Positions 25,255 through 34,839 of a DNA stretch of 64,000 nucleotides are shown here, piece after piece. How positions within the stretch are numbered: the stretch's first letter is position 1; each line of letters starts with the position of its first letter. Below the pieces are notes generated by a model that was not told the DNA's origin, did not search any database, and saw only the letters and a program-made list of their open reading frames with translations. The stretch lies in assembly GCF_002288525.1 (NCBI RefSeq), contig NZ_CP023068.1, positions 1,550,001 through 1,614,000 on the forward strand, written 5' to 3'. The stretch comes from Sinorhizobium sojae CCBAU 05684. Its GTDB lineage: Bacteria > Pseudomonadota > Alphaproteobacteria > Rhizobiales > Rhizobiaceae. The translations under genes were made by a program, and so were the position numbers.

Positions 25255-27168
25255 CTACAGCAATGGCCGCAGGCTCGGGGAAAGGATGCCACTGGTCGCG
25301 TCGGGAGCTCTTGCTTCTGCAAGCTGCGAGAGGAACCGCTCCATGAGCGGCGAATTGCCGAAGCGACGATTGGCGCGCTCGTCGGCGAGTGAAAACTCAG
25401 GATCCGCGTCCGTCAGGAGTGCCATCGTGCGCTGCGCTCCCTGCACATCTCCGCGCTGAGTGAGGACGGCCGTGTGTATCAACAGGCAATCCGCCTCGCG
25501 AGGCGCACGGAGCAGGCACTCCCGCAGGATCTCGTCGGCTTCATCGATCCTGCCAGCGGCATAGAGCGCCTGCCCGTAGACATAAGTGTAGTATTCCGGA
25601 GCCATCGGATGCAGCCGGCGCGCCCGCTCGGCATTGTGCACCGCCTCGTCGTAACTCCCGAATCGGACCTGCGCCTTTGCCAGCGCCATCAGGCTATCCG
25701 GATCGTTCGGATTGAGCTCGACCGCGCGGTGCGCTGCCTGCATGGCGTCGGCATAGTCGCCCTTGAGTGAAAGGCCGAAGCTCAAGACCTGATAGCCGAC
25801 AGCTAGATTGGGATCGAGGCGAACGGCCTGGCGCGCCTCGCTGAGACCCGTTTCCACATCGGTCAGGGTCGCCCTGCCGCTGAGGTTCTGTGCGAAGTCG
25901 ACGATATAGGTCATGCCGAGATGAGCCCGTGCCGCGGCGTAGCCGGGATCCAGCTCGAGAGCGCGATGAAGCAGCGCGCGCGCCTCCATCAGCGCCTCGG
26001 CATCATCCGAACCGTGCTTGTTGCGGTCACGCGCCTGCAGGACTAGGTCGTAGGCCTGAAGGTTTTCTGTCGGGCGTTCAGCCGCGTTCGACACCTCCGA
26101 CTGGCGCACATAAGACACCAGATGCGAGACGATCTCCGAAGTCAAATCGGTCTGAAGCCCAAAAACGTCCTCGAGGCGCCGGTCGTAGGTGCGTGACCAG
26201 AGATGGGCGCCCCTGCGCGCATCGATGAGCTGCGCCACCACACGGAGCTGGTCGCCGGCACGCCTGACGCTTCCTTCAACCACATAGCCGGCCCCCAATC
26301 TTCCACCGATGCTCCGTATATCCTCCGCCTGACCGCGCAGCGCGAAGGTCGAGTTGCGTGCGATCACCTGAAGCTCGGGACTTCGCGCAAGATTGGCGAT
26401 GATGTCCTCGGTCAGCCCGTCGGCGAAATAGCCCTGGTCGGCGTCACCGCTCATGTTGTCAAAGGGCAGCACCGCGACAGTTGGCCGGGCGTCCAAAGGC
26501 TCACCGCCTGACAGACGCACGAGGCTGTCGGTCAGATCGGCGCCGATCGCTCGCAATGCGGGCACCTGGGTGAAAGCAGCGACGACGATAAGAGCTGCGG
26601 CGCCGAGCGCAAATGGCAAAGCGGCGCGCCGGCGGAAGACAAGCCGCGATGTCCAACCCCGGCCGCTCACCTGCTTTGGTGCGAGCCGCACGGCGTAGAC
26701 GGCGAGCGGCTCGGCTATGTTCTTGGCCTGCCTTCGCCCGATACTGTAGAACAGCTTGCCGCGGCTCCGGTCAGCGCTTCGGACCACCGCCTCGCTCACG
26801 AAAATGCTGGATGGCGCGGCCATGGCTTCCAGCCGCGAGGCGACGTTGACGCCATCTCCGAACATGTCGCCATTGTCTTCTATGACGTCGCCGAGATTGA
26901 TGCCAACGCGCATGTTGAACGGTCGCTCGGCGAAGCCGTTCTGGATTTCGATCGCCGCATCGAGCGCCTCGTTGACGCTCGGGAAGGTCGCTAGAAAGCC
27001 GTCGCCGGTGGTCTTGAAAGTTCGCCCGCCATGCTTTTCGACGGTCGGGATGATCAATTCGGTGAAGGCCGCTCGCAGTGCGGCGTACGTCGAGGATTCG
27101 TCCTCAGACATCAGACGGGTGTAGCCGACGATGTCGCCTGCTACGATTGCTGCGAGTTTACGTTGCAT
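25255..27168 (-). CDS. Class III adenylate/guanylate cyclase with TolB-like and TPR domains
   Basis: The ATG at 27168 (MQRKLAAIVAGDIVGYTRLM) gives 637 residues. Residues 1-165 form the cyclase catalytic domain, with metal-binding Asp in AGDIVGY and the second metal site in NMRVGINLGDVIED. A single membrane segment lies at about 195-215 (LPFALGAAALIVVAAF). A TolB N-terminal-like segment follows (VAVLPFDNMSGD, GLTEDIIANLARSPELQVI), then TPR repeats to the end. This layout is very common in rhizobia and may couple protein-protein sensing to cyclic nucleotide synthesis. The exact signal is unknown. Confidence 0.9.
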   Translation of the reverse strand: MQRKLAAIVAGDIVGYTRLMSEDESSTYAALRAAFTELIIPTVEKHGGRTFKTTGDGFLATFPSVNEALDAAIEIQNGFAERPFNMRVGINLGDVIEDNGDMFGDGVNVASRLEAMAAPSSIFVSEAVVRSADRSRGKLFYSIGRRQAKNIAEPLAVYAVRLAPKQVSGRGWTSRLVFRRRAALPFALGAAALIVVAAFTQVPALRAIGADLTDSLVRLSGGEPLDARPTVAVLPFDNMSGDADQGYFADGLTEDIIANLARSPELQVIARNSTFALRGQAEDIRSIGGRLGAGYVVEGSVRRAGDQLRVVAQLIDARRGAHLWSRTYDRRLEDVFGLQTDLTSEIVSHLVSYVRQSEVSNAAERPTENLQAYDLVLQARDRNKHGSDDAEALMEARALLHRALELDPGYAAARAHLGMTYIVDFAQNLSGRATLTDVETGLSEARQAVRLDPNLAVGYQVLSFGLSLKGDYADAMQAAHRAVELNPNDPDSLMALAKAQVRFGSYDEAVHNAERARRLHPMAPEYYTYVYGQALYAAGRIDEADEILRECLLRAPREADCLLIHTAVLTQRGDVQGAQRTMALLTDADPEFSLADERANRRFGNSPLMERFLSQLAEARAPDATSGILSPSLRPLL

Positions 27169-27361
27169 TACGAGCCTCGACAGTCTTCGGAAGCATCTAT
27201 AAGGCGCGGTCCTCGCCGGTCCACTCAAAATTCTGTGTGTGGACGCGCTGCTTTGCGCATGTATTCGCTTCTCGTTGGATGATCAGCGGCCGCTGACCCC
27301 GAGCGGAACATCGCCAGCAAACAACAAGTCTCTTGCAACAGCTCGACAAACCATCCATACT

Positions 27362-27377
27362 CCATCCATACGGATGG
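27362..27377. promoter_or_regulatory. Candidate operator CCATCC-ATAC-GGATGG for the RHH regulator
   Basis: A perfect inverted repeat (CCATCC 27362-27367, GGATGG 27372-27377) lies 18 bases before the ATG at 27396. The left arm plus ATAC is also repeated directly at 27351-27360. This fits autoregulation by the ribbon-helix-helix protein encoded next. Binding is inferred. Confidence 0.45.
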
Positions 27378-27395
27378 TTATGATGGTGACGTTGC

Positions 27396-27821
27396 ATGAC
27401 AGACAATGTTTACAAGCTACGCGACAAGGGCGGTGAATCGGAGAAGATCACCATTAATCTCGGCTACGTCGATCTTGGTCGCATCGACCTTCTCGTGCAG
27501 GAAGGATTCTACTCCAATCGCACCGACTTCATCCGCACAGCGATCCGAAACCAGCTTGCTGCCGAGGCCGAGGCCGAGGCCGTCAAGCGGTCGGTCGTTC
27601 GGCACTCGCTTGAGATAGGGTTGCGCGACTACAGCCGAGCCGATCTGGAATTGCTGAAGGCGGCCGGCGAAAGACTTCACATTAAGGTGGTCGGACTTGC
27701 CCGGATCGCGCCCGACGTTACACCGGAACTTGCTTTGGCAACAATTGAATCCATCACCGTGCTCGGTGCCCTCCAGGCCAGCACCGAGCTGAAATCAGCG
27801 CTGGCCGAACGCATCCGATAG
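27396..27821 (+). CDS. Ribbon-helix-helix (CopG-like) transcriptional regulator
   Basis: This 141-residue protein has an N-terminal segment (EKITINLGYVDLGRIDLLV, then FYSNRTDFIRTAIRNQL) that matches the RHH DNA-binding fold. The rest is a helical regulatory part of unknown ligand. The gene precedes the esterase by 30 bases, a pairing often seen in rhizobia. It probably binds the inverted repeat in its own leader and controls the esterase. Confidence 0.75.
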   Translation: MTDNVYKLRDKGGESEKITINLGYVDLGRIDLLVQEGFYSNRTDFIRTAIRNQLAAEAEAEAVKRSVVRHSLEIGLRDYSRADLELLKAAGERLHIKVVGLARIAPDVTPELALATIESITVLGALQASTELKSALAERIR

Positions 27822-27851
27822 AACTGCGGCCCGACCAACAAGGACACCTCC

Positions 27852-29111
27852 ATGAATGACGATTTTGCAGCGGCCATGCGCCGTGCGGTGCGGTCCACGC
27901 GCGCCTTGAACGTCGCCGAGGCGACACGCGTGATCCAGGATGCGCTGGCCGGTCGATCGGTCTCCGATACTTGCACCTTGACACCGGACATCACACCCCC
28001 GCCGCCGTATCAGCATTCCACCCCTTTTCCGGTGGATCCGGATGCGGAGGTCATCGAGCCCTGGGCAAAGCCTGAGGCGAAAGAAGCCGCCAAAAAGGCT
28101 GGCGATGTTGCCGCGTCGCGACGATTGCGGAAACCCTTGGGAGAAACGGTACGGATCTTGCGCGAGAGCCGATTGGCATCGGGCGTTTTTGGATCGCTAA
28201 ATGGCGTCGGCCTGCCGGGACTGGCAAAACAGGTCCCCCCGCCGCTCGTGCCGGACGGGGCACAGTTCCTGGCGCGATCCTTCACCTGCCCCGCGGGTTC
28301 GCGAAGCTACAGGCTCTACGTTCCGGCATCCGCACCCGATCGGCCGCGCGGCCTTGTCGTCATGCTTCATGGCTGCAAGCAGGATCCCGAAGACTTTGCT
28401 GCAGGAACCCGCATGAACGCGGTAGCCGAGACGCACGGCCTGGCGGTTGCCTATCCCCGTCAAAGCGGGGCTAACAATGCGTCGTCCTGCTGGAATTGGT
28501 TCAGACCCGCCGACCAGATGCGCGACGGGGGAGAACCTTCAATCATTGCCGGGATCACCAAGGAGATCATGTCGGAATTCGGCCTCGATCGCGGCCGAGT
28601 CTTCGTGGCAGGCCTATCGGCAGGGGCCGCAATGGCGGCGGTCATGGGCGAGACCTATCCCGATCTCTATTCCGCCGTGGGGATCCATTCCGGCCTGCCT
28701 TACGGATCGGCCAACGACCTCATATCGGCTTTCTCCGCGATGCGCGGCGATGGCGGTCTCGCATCCAACCCGAGGCGGCTCGCCAATGTGGACCGGCTCC
28801 GAACGATCGTCTTCCAAGGAAGTGCGGATCTGACGGTCCACCCCTCCAACGCCGATCGGATCGTCGTCGCGGCAACGCCAACTGGCGCCGGATGGGCGGT
28901 CCGGAAGGAATCCGGCCGCTCCACCAGCGGGCGGACTTATGCGAGAACGATTGTCGCGGACCCCGCGGGGCGGCCGGTGGTCGAATATTGGCTGGTGGTC
29001 GGGGCCGGCCATGCCTGGTCCGGCGGCCATTCCGCTGGAACCTATACAGATCCCCATGGTCCGGATGCCTCTTCCGAAATGGTGCGGTTCTTCCTCGATG
29101 GGCCGGAATGA
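27852..29111 (+). CDS. PHB depolymerase-family esterase
   Basis: This 419-residue alpha/beta-hydrolase has LVVMLHGCKQDPEDFAAGTR (oxyanion region), the nucleophile box GLSAGAAMA and a C-terminal His region (GAGHAWSGG). It belongs to the LpqC/poly(3-hydroxybutyrate) depolymerase esterase family. The N-terminal ~130 residues are a low-complexity extension (RRAVRSTRALNVAEATRVIQ), as in intracellular rhizobial members, and there is no signal peptide. It may hydrolyse short polyesters or aryl esters. The substrate is not proven. Confidence 0.85.
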   Translation: MNDDFAAAMRRAVRSTRALNVAEATRVIQDALAGRSVSDTCTLTPDITPPPPYQHSTPFPVDPDAEVIEPWAKPEAKEAAKKAGDVAASRRLRKPLGETVRILRESRLASGVFGSLNGVGLPGLAKQVPPPLVPDGAQFLARSFTCPAGSRSYRLYVPASAPDRPRGLVVMLHGCKQDPEDFAAGTRMNAVAETHGLAVAYPRQSGANNASSCWNWFRPADQMRDGGEPSIIAGITKEIMSEFGLDRGRVFVAGLSAGAAMAAVMGETYPDLYSAVGIHSGLPYGSANDLISAFSAMRGDGGLASNPRRLANVDRLRTIVFQGSADLTVHPSNADRIVVAATPTGAGWAVRKESGRSTSGRTYARTIVADPAGRPVVEYWLVVGAGHAWSGGHSAGTYTDPHGPDASSEMVRFFLDGPE

Positions 29112-29145
29112 GGGCAACCGGCGACCCGACGAATCCACCTAACAA

Positions 29146-30012
29146 CTAAGACGAAGCAGCAGCGAAAATCTCGCCCGGCGCGTCGGTCGTGACCTGGCGC
29201 ACATTCGCTTCCATGAGCGTACGGAGGATGGTGTCGATGCTGTTCCGACCCGGATTGACCGTCCAGGCGTCGGTCTCGATGCCGAGATCCAACAGGCGCG
29301 CGGCGAGTGGAAAGCCTTGGCTTTCGGCGGCGACGATGGCGTCGAACCGGAGATAAACGAGGCTCACGCCTGACCTGCGCCGCTCGATGTGGCGCAGGAG
29401 CCGCTCGGGATCGCAGAGAGCCCGCTGACGGGACACTGCCAGCATCGGGTCGTAGCCGAGCCTCGCTCCTGGAATGGCGGCGACGAGACGGCGTGCATCA
29501 TCCAGATGATGCGATCCGACGATGATGGCGTCCTCCAGTCCGGCGACGGCCGCCGCGGCATCGGCGACCGCCGCGTCCGGAAGTGCATGTCCCTTGAGCA
29601 GCTTGAGGTCGAGCTGAAGGTTGGTCGATGGGGCTCTCGGCAGCATTCGTAGCGGCGCCACCAGTTCGGAGAGCGGTAACACCGGTGCATCGGGGTCCGG
29701 CTTACCGTCGGCGTCCAGGTGGAAAAGCCCTCGCATCGATGCGATCGGCGTGCGCGCAACGTGGCCCCGCCCGGTCGTCGACGGACCGAGCGTTGCATCG
29801 TGGAGAACAGCGAAGCGGCCGTCAGCGGTCGCGAGTATATCGACCTCGAGGCTCGCGCCGAGCTGCCAGCCGAGGGCGAGGTTGGAGCGCTTGAAGGGAG
29901 CCTCGGCGAGTTGCGTGCGCAGTTTGTGCCACTTGAGCCGGACGGGGCCATGTGGACCTTCAACTGCCACCGGCGTGTTCGATGCCCGGTCGTGCGTCTC
30001 AAACGCTGTCAC
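29146..30012 (-). CDS. Glycerophosphodiester phosphodiesterase-family protein (atypical first motif)
   Basis: This 288-residue TIM-barrel protein has the GDPD features SLEVDILATADGRFAVLHD, GPSTTGRGHV and a C-terminal segment (TDAWTVNP, VRQVTTDAPGE). The usual HRG start motif reads HKLR here (about residues 29-32), so substrate or efficiency may differ. It lies directly downstream of the ABC ATPase gene (54 bases), probably in the same transcript. It likely splits imported glycerophosphodiesters into glycerol 3-phosphate and an alcohol. Confidence 0.78.
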   Translation of the reverse strand: MTAFETHDRASNTPVAVEGPHGPVRLKWHKLRTQLAEAPFKRSNLALGWQLGASLEVDILATADGRFAVLHDATLGPSTTGRGHVARTPIASMRGLFHLDADGKPDPDAPVLPLSELVAPLRMLPRAPSTNLQLDLKLLKGHALPDAAVADAAAAVAGLEDAIIVGSHHLDDARRLVAAIPGARLGYDPMLAVSRQRALCDPERLLRHIERRRSGVSLVYLRFDAIVAAESQGFPLAARLLDLGIETDAWTVNPGRNSIDTILRTLMEANVRQVTTDAPGEIFAAASS

Positions 30013-30066
30013 GGGCGCGGACTCCTACTCCGTCTTGAGAGATGGGGCAACGGCCGCTCCATTTCG

Positions 30067-31131
30067 TCAATCCGGTGCGCGAACACGGGCGCCGGCAATG
30101 AGCTTCTGTCGCTCCGTGTCGAACACAAGCGAATGCTGGGGCTGGAAACCGATCTTGACCTGCTTTCCCGTCGCGTGGCCGGCGGACGAGCCCTGTTCGA
30201 GTACGCGGACGGGGCCCATGCCGGTTTCGACGACATAGAGGATCTCGCGGCCCATCGGTTCAATCTGGGCGATGCGGCCGGGAAAGCCGGCATCCTTGAA
30301 TCCGAGATGCTCCGGCCTCAGCCCGATTGTCACCGACCCAGACGCGCCCTCGACCGGAAATCTAGTGCCATTCACGTTGACCGTGCCGCCTTGGGCTTCG
30401 CCGGCAATGAGATTGATGGGCGGCGAGCCGATGAATCCGGCAACGAACAGGCTCGATGGCCTGAGATAGAGGTCGTCCGGCGTTCCAACCTGCTCGATGC
30501 GCCCGCCGCGCATGCAGATGATACGGTCGGCCATCGTTGTCGCCTCGATCTGGTCATGGGTGACGAGGACGGTCGTGACGCCGAGCTGTTCGTGCAGCGA
30601 TTTGATCTCGCTGCGCATCGAAAGGCGAAGGGAAGCGTCGAGGTTGGAGAGGGGTTCGTCGAGAAGCAGCAACTGTGGCTTTTTGACGAGGGCGCGTGCA
30701 AGGGCGACGCGCTGCTGCTGACCGCCGGAAAGCTCGCTGGGGCGACGGTCCAAGAGTTCCGCGATTCGGACAAGGTCCGCGGCGGCATTCACCCGATCGA
30801 GCGCTTCGTCGCGCGGCGTCTTCTTGAAGCGCAGCGGAAAGAGGATGTTGTCGCGCACGCTCATATGCGGGTAGAGCGCGTAGGATTGAAATACGATGCC
30901 GACGTTACGGTCGCGTGCTTCCACCTCGTTGACGACATGCTCGTCAAAAAGGAGCTCGCCCGCGCTCGGAAGATAGATGCCGGCGAGCATGAACAGGCTC
31001 GTTGACTTGCCGCAGCCAGAGGGGCCGAGAAGCGCGACGAACTCGCCGTCCTCAATAACAAGGTTCATATCGGGGATCACCTCGACGGCGCCGAAGCGCT
31101 TCGATACGTGACGGAATTCGATTCTAGCCAT
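30067..31131 (-). CDS. ABC transporter ATP-binding protein (UgpC/MalK-like)
   Basis: The protein has 354 residues. Walker A is GPSGCGKST, the signature is LSGGQQQRVALARAL, and Walker B is LLLLDEPLSNLD with the switch His in VTHDQ. The C-terminal TOBE region (about 240-354) is typical of CUT1 ATPases such as UgpC and MsmK. It energises the two permeases encoded just upstream; the gap of five bases indicates one operon. Confidence 0.92.
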   Translation of the reverse strand: MARIEFRHVSKRFGAVEVIPDMNLVIEDGEFVALLGPSGCGKSTSLFMLAGIYLPSAGELLFDEHVVNEVEARDRNVGIVFQSYALYPHMSVRDNILFPLRFKKTPRDEALDRVNAAADLVRIAELLDRRPSELSGGQQQRVALARALVKKPQLLLLDEPLSNLDASLRLSMRSEIKSLHEQLGVTTVLVTHDQIEATTMADRIICMRGGRIEQVGTPDDLYLRPSSLFVAGFIGSPPINLIAGEAQGGTVNVNGTRFPVEGASGSVTIGLRPEHLGFKDAGFPGRIAQIEPMGREILYVVETGMGPVRVLEQGSSAGHATGKQVKIGFQPQHSLVFDTERQKLIAGARVRAPD

Positions 31132-31136
31132 AATCG

Positions 31137-32237
31137 TCAGCCCTTCACCCCGCCGATCGACATCTGCATGAGATAGCGTTGCGCGGCCATGTAGAGGACG
31201 AGACTCGGCACGAGATAGAAGACACCGACCGCAGAAACGACGCCGTAGTCGACACCCATGACGTCGTCACGGACCCAGTACATGTAGAGGCTCATCGTCC
31301 AGTTGCTGTTCCTGATCAGGAACGTGAAGACAAAGATGTATTCCTCCCAGCCGCGGATGAAGGTAAAAACTGCAACGGCGAGAATGCCGTTCCTCACCTG
31401 CGGCAGCACCACGCTCACGAATGCCTGCCGCCGTGATGCGCCGTCGGTCAGCGCGCTCATCTCGATGTCCCACGGCACGGCGTCGAAGAAGCCCTTCATG
31501 ATGAAGATCGCAAATGGCAGCTCGAAGGCAACAAGCACGAGTATGACCCCAGAAAGCGTGTCGAGGAGTCCGATCCAGTAGAGCATCAGGAACATCGGCA
31601 CGATCAGCGTCAGCACGGGGAAGGCGTGGAGCACCAGGAGCGAGCGCAGCATCGAGGAGCGGCCGGGGAACTGAAAGCGCGACAGGTAGTAAGCCGCCAG
31701 CGAGGCGACGGTGACGACGATGGCGGTCTGCGTGCCGGCGATCAGGATCGAATTACCAAAGGCATGCCAGACGTTGGGAAACTGGACCGCGCCTCTGACT
31801 TCCCCCACGCGCGACCGCACCACCGAGGCGAAGTCCGGCTCCCACAGAAATATGAAATTGCCGAGATGCAGGTCGGGCCCGACCAAGAGGGCAAAGGCGA
31901 AGACGGCGATCACGGCGACTGCGGCAAAACCGATCCACAGTTGCCGTCGGCTTTGCGCGAGCGCGGCTGCAATCCAAAAACCGACCACGGCCGGTACGAC
32001 CACAGCCATCGAGCGCCACAGAACTGCTGTTTCGGCAACCCCGGTCTTGGCCGCGAAGGCGATCGTGACGAGCCAGAAATAGGGGACGATGATCGGCAGT
32101 GACACGGCAATCAGGAAGGCATAGAGAACGGCCGCCTTGGTGCGCCGGGCGAGACGCGCCCGCGCTGCCAATGCATCCCAATCGACCACCGGCTCGGACG
32201 CCGCCATGGTCATGGTAGGGGCTGCTTGCGTCGCCAT
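31137..32237 (-). CDS. ABC transporter permease (UgpE/MalG-like) with extended N-terminal part
   Basis: This 366-residue inner-membrane protein carries the EAA loop typical of MalG-type permeases (GFFDAVPWDIEMSALTDGAS). It is longer than the usual ~280 residues. The extra part is two or three added hydrophobic segments between about 65 and 140, including a periplasmic stretch (VGPDLHLGNFIFLWEPD). It starts one base after the preceding permease stop. Confidence 0.9.
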   Translation of the reverse strand: MATQAAPTMTMAASEPVVDWDALAARARLARRTKAAVLYAFLIAVSLPIIVPYFWLVTIAFAAKTGVAETAVLWRSMAVVVPAVVGFWIAAALAQSRRQLWIGFAAVAVIAVFAFALLVGPDLHLGNFIFLWEPDFASVVRSRVGEVRGAVQFPNVWHAFGNSILIAGTQTAIVVTVASLAAYYLSRFQFPGRSSMLRSLLVLHAFPVLTLIVPMFLMLYWIGLLDTLSGVILVLVAFELPFAIFIMKGFFDAVPWDIEMSALTDGASRRQAFVSVVLPQVRNGILAVAVFTFIRGWEEYIFVFTFLIRNSNWTMSLYMYWVRDDVMGVDYGVVSAVGVFYLVPSLVLYMAAQRYLMQMSIGGVKG

Positions 32238-32238
32238 G

Positions 32239-33192
32239 TCAATGCACCTCGATACGTGGGCGCTGCAGCAGGCGCTCCATATCGAAGAAGCGCCAGCCGA
32301 TGAGCGCGACGACGATGCCGATCACGATGAGAAACAGCGCCAGCGCCGCTCCGTAGGCGTATTGGCCGCTTTCGAATGCGCGACGATAGACGTAAAGCGC
32401 ATAGACGGTCGTGTCATAGAATGGGCCGCCCTTGGTGAGGAGCAGGATATATTCGAAGCTGACCAGCAGCGAGAGTGTCTGGTAGATCGTCACAAAGCTG
32501 ATCGGCCAGCGCAGCGCCGGCAGGGTGATGAAACGGATCGTTGCGAATGTTCCGGCACCGTCCACCGCTGCGGCGTAGAACAGGTGCTCAGGGATCCCGC
32601 GGATCGCGGCGGTGAAGATGATCATGCCCATCGAAGCGCCGATGAAGCCGTTGGAGATAACGATGAGCGCGATCGGGGCCGAGGTCAGCAGGTCGAGCGG
32701 CGTGTCAAGGCCGAACGCCTGCATGAGGACCTGGTTCACGAGGCCGGCTTCGGTTGGGCTCACCGCCCAAAGCCAGAGCAGGATGTAAAGGACCGATGGG
32801 CTCATGCGCGGCAGCAGCCATACACCTCGAAAGAAGCTGCCGGACACGTTCCTGATCGCCGTGGTGGTGATGGCGAGGATAAGGCCAAAGGTCACGTTGA
32901 AGATCGCCAGCGTGCCGAAGACGTAGATGAAGGTCAGACCGATGACCTGTGTCAACCGGCGGTCGGTTCGGAAGATCTTCTGGTATTGCTCGGTGGTAAA
33001 CTCGGTGATGCGCAGAGAGCGGCCAAGGTCGGTGAACGACACTGCGATATCGATGATCACGGGGACGACGAAGAACAGGACCGTTAGCACGATCGCCGGA
33101 CCAAGAAAGATCACGAAGTTCGTGCGCCGGCGTGCCGCCGACGCCGCATGGCCGCGCCGCTCGATCGTCAGTTCATGTGCTATCGTCGCCAT
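32239..33192 (-). CDS. ABC transporter permease (UgpA/MalF-like)
   Basis: The ATG at 33192 (MATIAHELTIER) gives 317 residues; an ATG ten codons upstream is possible. Six membrane segments and the EAA motif (HLFYAAAVDGAGTFATIRFI) are typical of CUT1 permeases. It is the first permease after the binding protein and pairs with the MalG-like subunit. Confidence 0.9.
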   Translation of the reverse strand: MATIAHELTIERRGHAASAARRRTNFVIFLGPAIVLTVLFFVVPVIIDIAVSFTDLGRSLRITEFTTEQYQKIFRTDRRLTQVIGLTFIYVFGTLAIFNVTFGLILAITTTAIRNVSGSFFRGVWLLPRMSPSVLYILLWLWAVSPTEAGLVNQVLMQAFGLDTPLDLLTSAPIALIVISNGFIGASMGMIIFTAAIRGIPEHLFYAAAVDGAGTFATIRFITLPALRWPISFVTIYQTLSLLVSFEYILLLTKGGPFYDTTVYALYVYRRAFESGQYAYGAALALFLIVIGIVVALIGWRFFDMERLLQRPRIEVH

Positions 33193-33268
33193 TGTCTGAC
33201 TCGCACCGAGGATGGCTCGCAAACATCGGCCGGCGCCGACCGGCCGATGGTCGCGATACCGACCGGGC

Positions 33269-34642
33269 CTATTTGACGATCACGTCCTCAAGGCTGGACG
33301 ACGCCTCCTCTATGACGAAATCGGCTGCCTCCTGCGCCGACAGACGCCCCGATTCCACACCCTGGATGCCGGCATAGATGATGCCGTTGAGTTCGCCGAA
33401 CTGCGCATTATTGGGCAGGAACTTGGTGATCTTGAGCAGTTCGGTTGCCCTGGCGAGCGGCCAGGCCTCGGCATAGCGCGGATCTTCGAGTTGCTCGGGC
33501 TTGATGCCGAGATGGGTCGTTGTGACCGCGTGATCGGTATTGAGGTCTGGCGCCGAAGCGTGGCCAAGCAGGCGAACAGCGAGTTCCGGTTCCTCCGTGT
33601 CGGCGGCGATCACATATACGATCGGATGGGTCAGGCTGACCGGCGAGCCGCCCTTCTCTGCTGCCGGCCCGGCTATCCATCCCCAATCCTTGAAGAAGGC
33701 CTCCTCTTCCTGCGGCAACCCGTAGGTCGGGAACGCAACGCTGCCGAGATCCCAGATGCCGTACATCCAGAATGCGGCGTTACCGGTGTAGAATTCCCTG
33801 CGAAGTGCATCGAATTCCATCGCCGTGTTATTGGCCGGGATGACACCTTCCTTCACCCCGCGCTCGAACCAACCAAAGGCGGCGGCGAGCTTTTCGCGCT
33901 CAAGGAGCAGATTGCCGGTTTCCGGATCGACGAAGTCGTTGCCGTAGGAATTGAAGGCCATGATGTAGTCCGGCCCCTTGTTCGGCCGATGAAGCACGCC
34001 GTATTGCGCCTCTGTCTTCTCGACGACCTGCTTGGCGATGTCCAACAGTTCGTCCATGGTCAGGTCGCCGGACATGGTGCGCTCCGGCATTGAGTCGATG
34101 AAGGCGTCGTCATAACCCGCCTCGCGCAGGAGCTTCTTGTTGTAGAAGAACATCCTCGCCTCGGCATCCTGCGGAATTGCGTAGGTGCCATCGGGACACT
34201 TCGCCGACGACCACAGCGACGGGAAGATCGTTCCGAAGTGTTGCGGATACTTGGCGATATAGTCGTCCAGTTTGAGAACGAACCCTTCCTCCTGGAAGGC
34301 GCAGATCCATTCGTGCGCGGCGATGAACATGTCCGGGCCCTCGCCGATGCCGAATACTCTGAGAAGTTGCAGCGCGTCATCATCAAAGCCCTTGGCGGGG
34401 CTCTCGCGGACGACAACCTCGACGCGCTTGGGGGAGCCCTCGGCCTCGAGTTCCTTGTTCAGCCGCTCGGCAGCCTTGACCACATTGCCTGGGCGCAGCG
34501 GTCCCGAGGGATCCTGACGCGACCAGAGTTCGAGCTTCACGGTTTCCTGCGCCAACAAAGGCGTCGCCGCAAGGAATGCAGCAGCGCCGCCCGCCAATGC
34601 CGCGCTCAGAAGTGCGGCAGTTCCGATTTTCCAGTGAATCAT
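33269..34642 (-). CDS. ABC transporter substrate-binding protein (CUT1/Ugp type)
   Basis: The ATG at 34642 follows GGGAGGAATC and gives 457 residues. It has a signal peptide (IGTAALLSAALAGGAAAFLA to LLAQ) and a type II periplasmic-binding fold: VKLELWSRQDPSG, FGIGEGPDMFIAAHEW, YAIPQDAEARMFFYNKKLL. Proteins of this group bind oligosaccharides or glycerol-phosphate compounds. With two GDPDs and a phosphohydrolase around the operon, a glycerophosphodiester such as glycerophosphocholine is a reasonable guess for the ligand. Confidence 0.88.
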   Translation of the reverse strand: MIHWKIGTAALLSAALAGGAAAFLAATPLLAQETVKLELWSRQDPSGPLRPGNVVKAAERLNKELEAEGSPKRVEVVVRESPAKGFDDDALQLLRVFGIGEGPDMFIAAHEWICAFQEEGFVLKLDDYIAKYPQHFGTIFPSLWSSAKCPDGTYAIPQDAEARMFFYNKKLLREAGYDDAFIDSMPERTMSGDLTMDELLDIAKQVVEKTEAQYGVLHRPNKGPDYIMAFNSYGNDFVDPETGNLLLEREKLAAAFGWFERGVKEGVIPANNTAMEFDALRREFYTGNAAFWMYGIWDLGSVAFPTYGLPQEEEAFFKDWGWIAGPAAEKGGSPVSLTHPIVYVIAADTEEPELAVRLLGHASAPDLNTDHAVTTTHLGIKPEQLEDPRYAEAWPLARATELLKITKFLPNNAQFGELNGIIYAGIQGVESGRLSAQEAADFVIEEASSSLEDVIVK

Positions 34643-34839
34643 CGTGATTCCTCCCAGCCGCGACACGCTTTCGCCGTGTCTTTTCATTGACTATTGCAAT
34701 GATGCAACAGCATTATGAATGCGCTTGGGGGAATGTCCAACTATCAATGCGCATTAGCCCAGCGGGGGGCGAGTTCGTTATTCGCGAAGTAGTCAGAGGA
34801 ACGTCGGCTAAGAAGTCGCGCTGCGCGACAGAGGATTGA

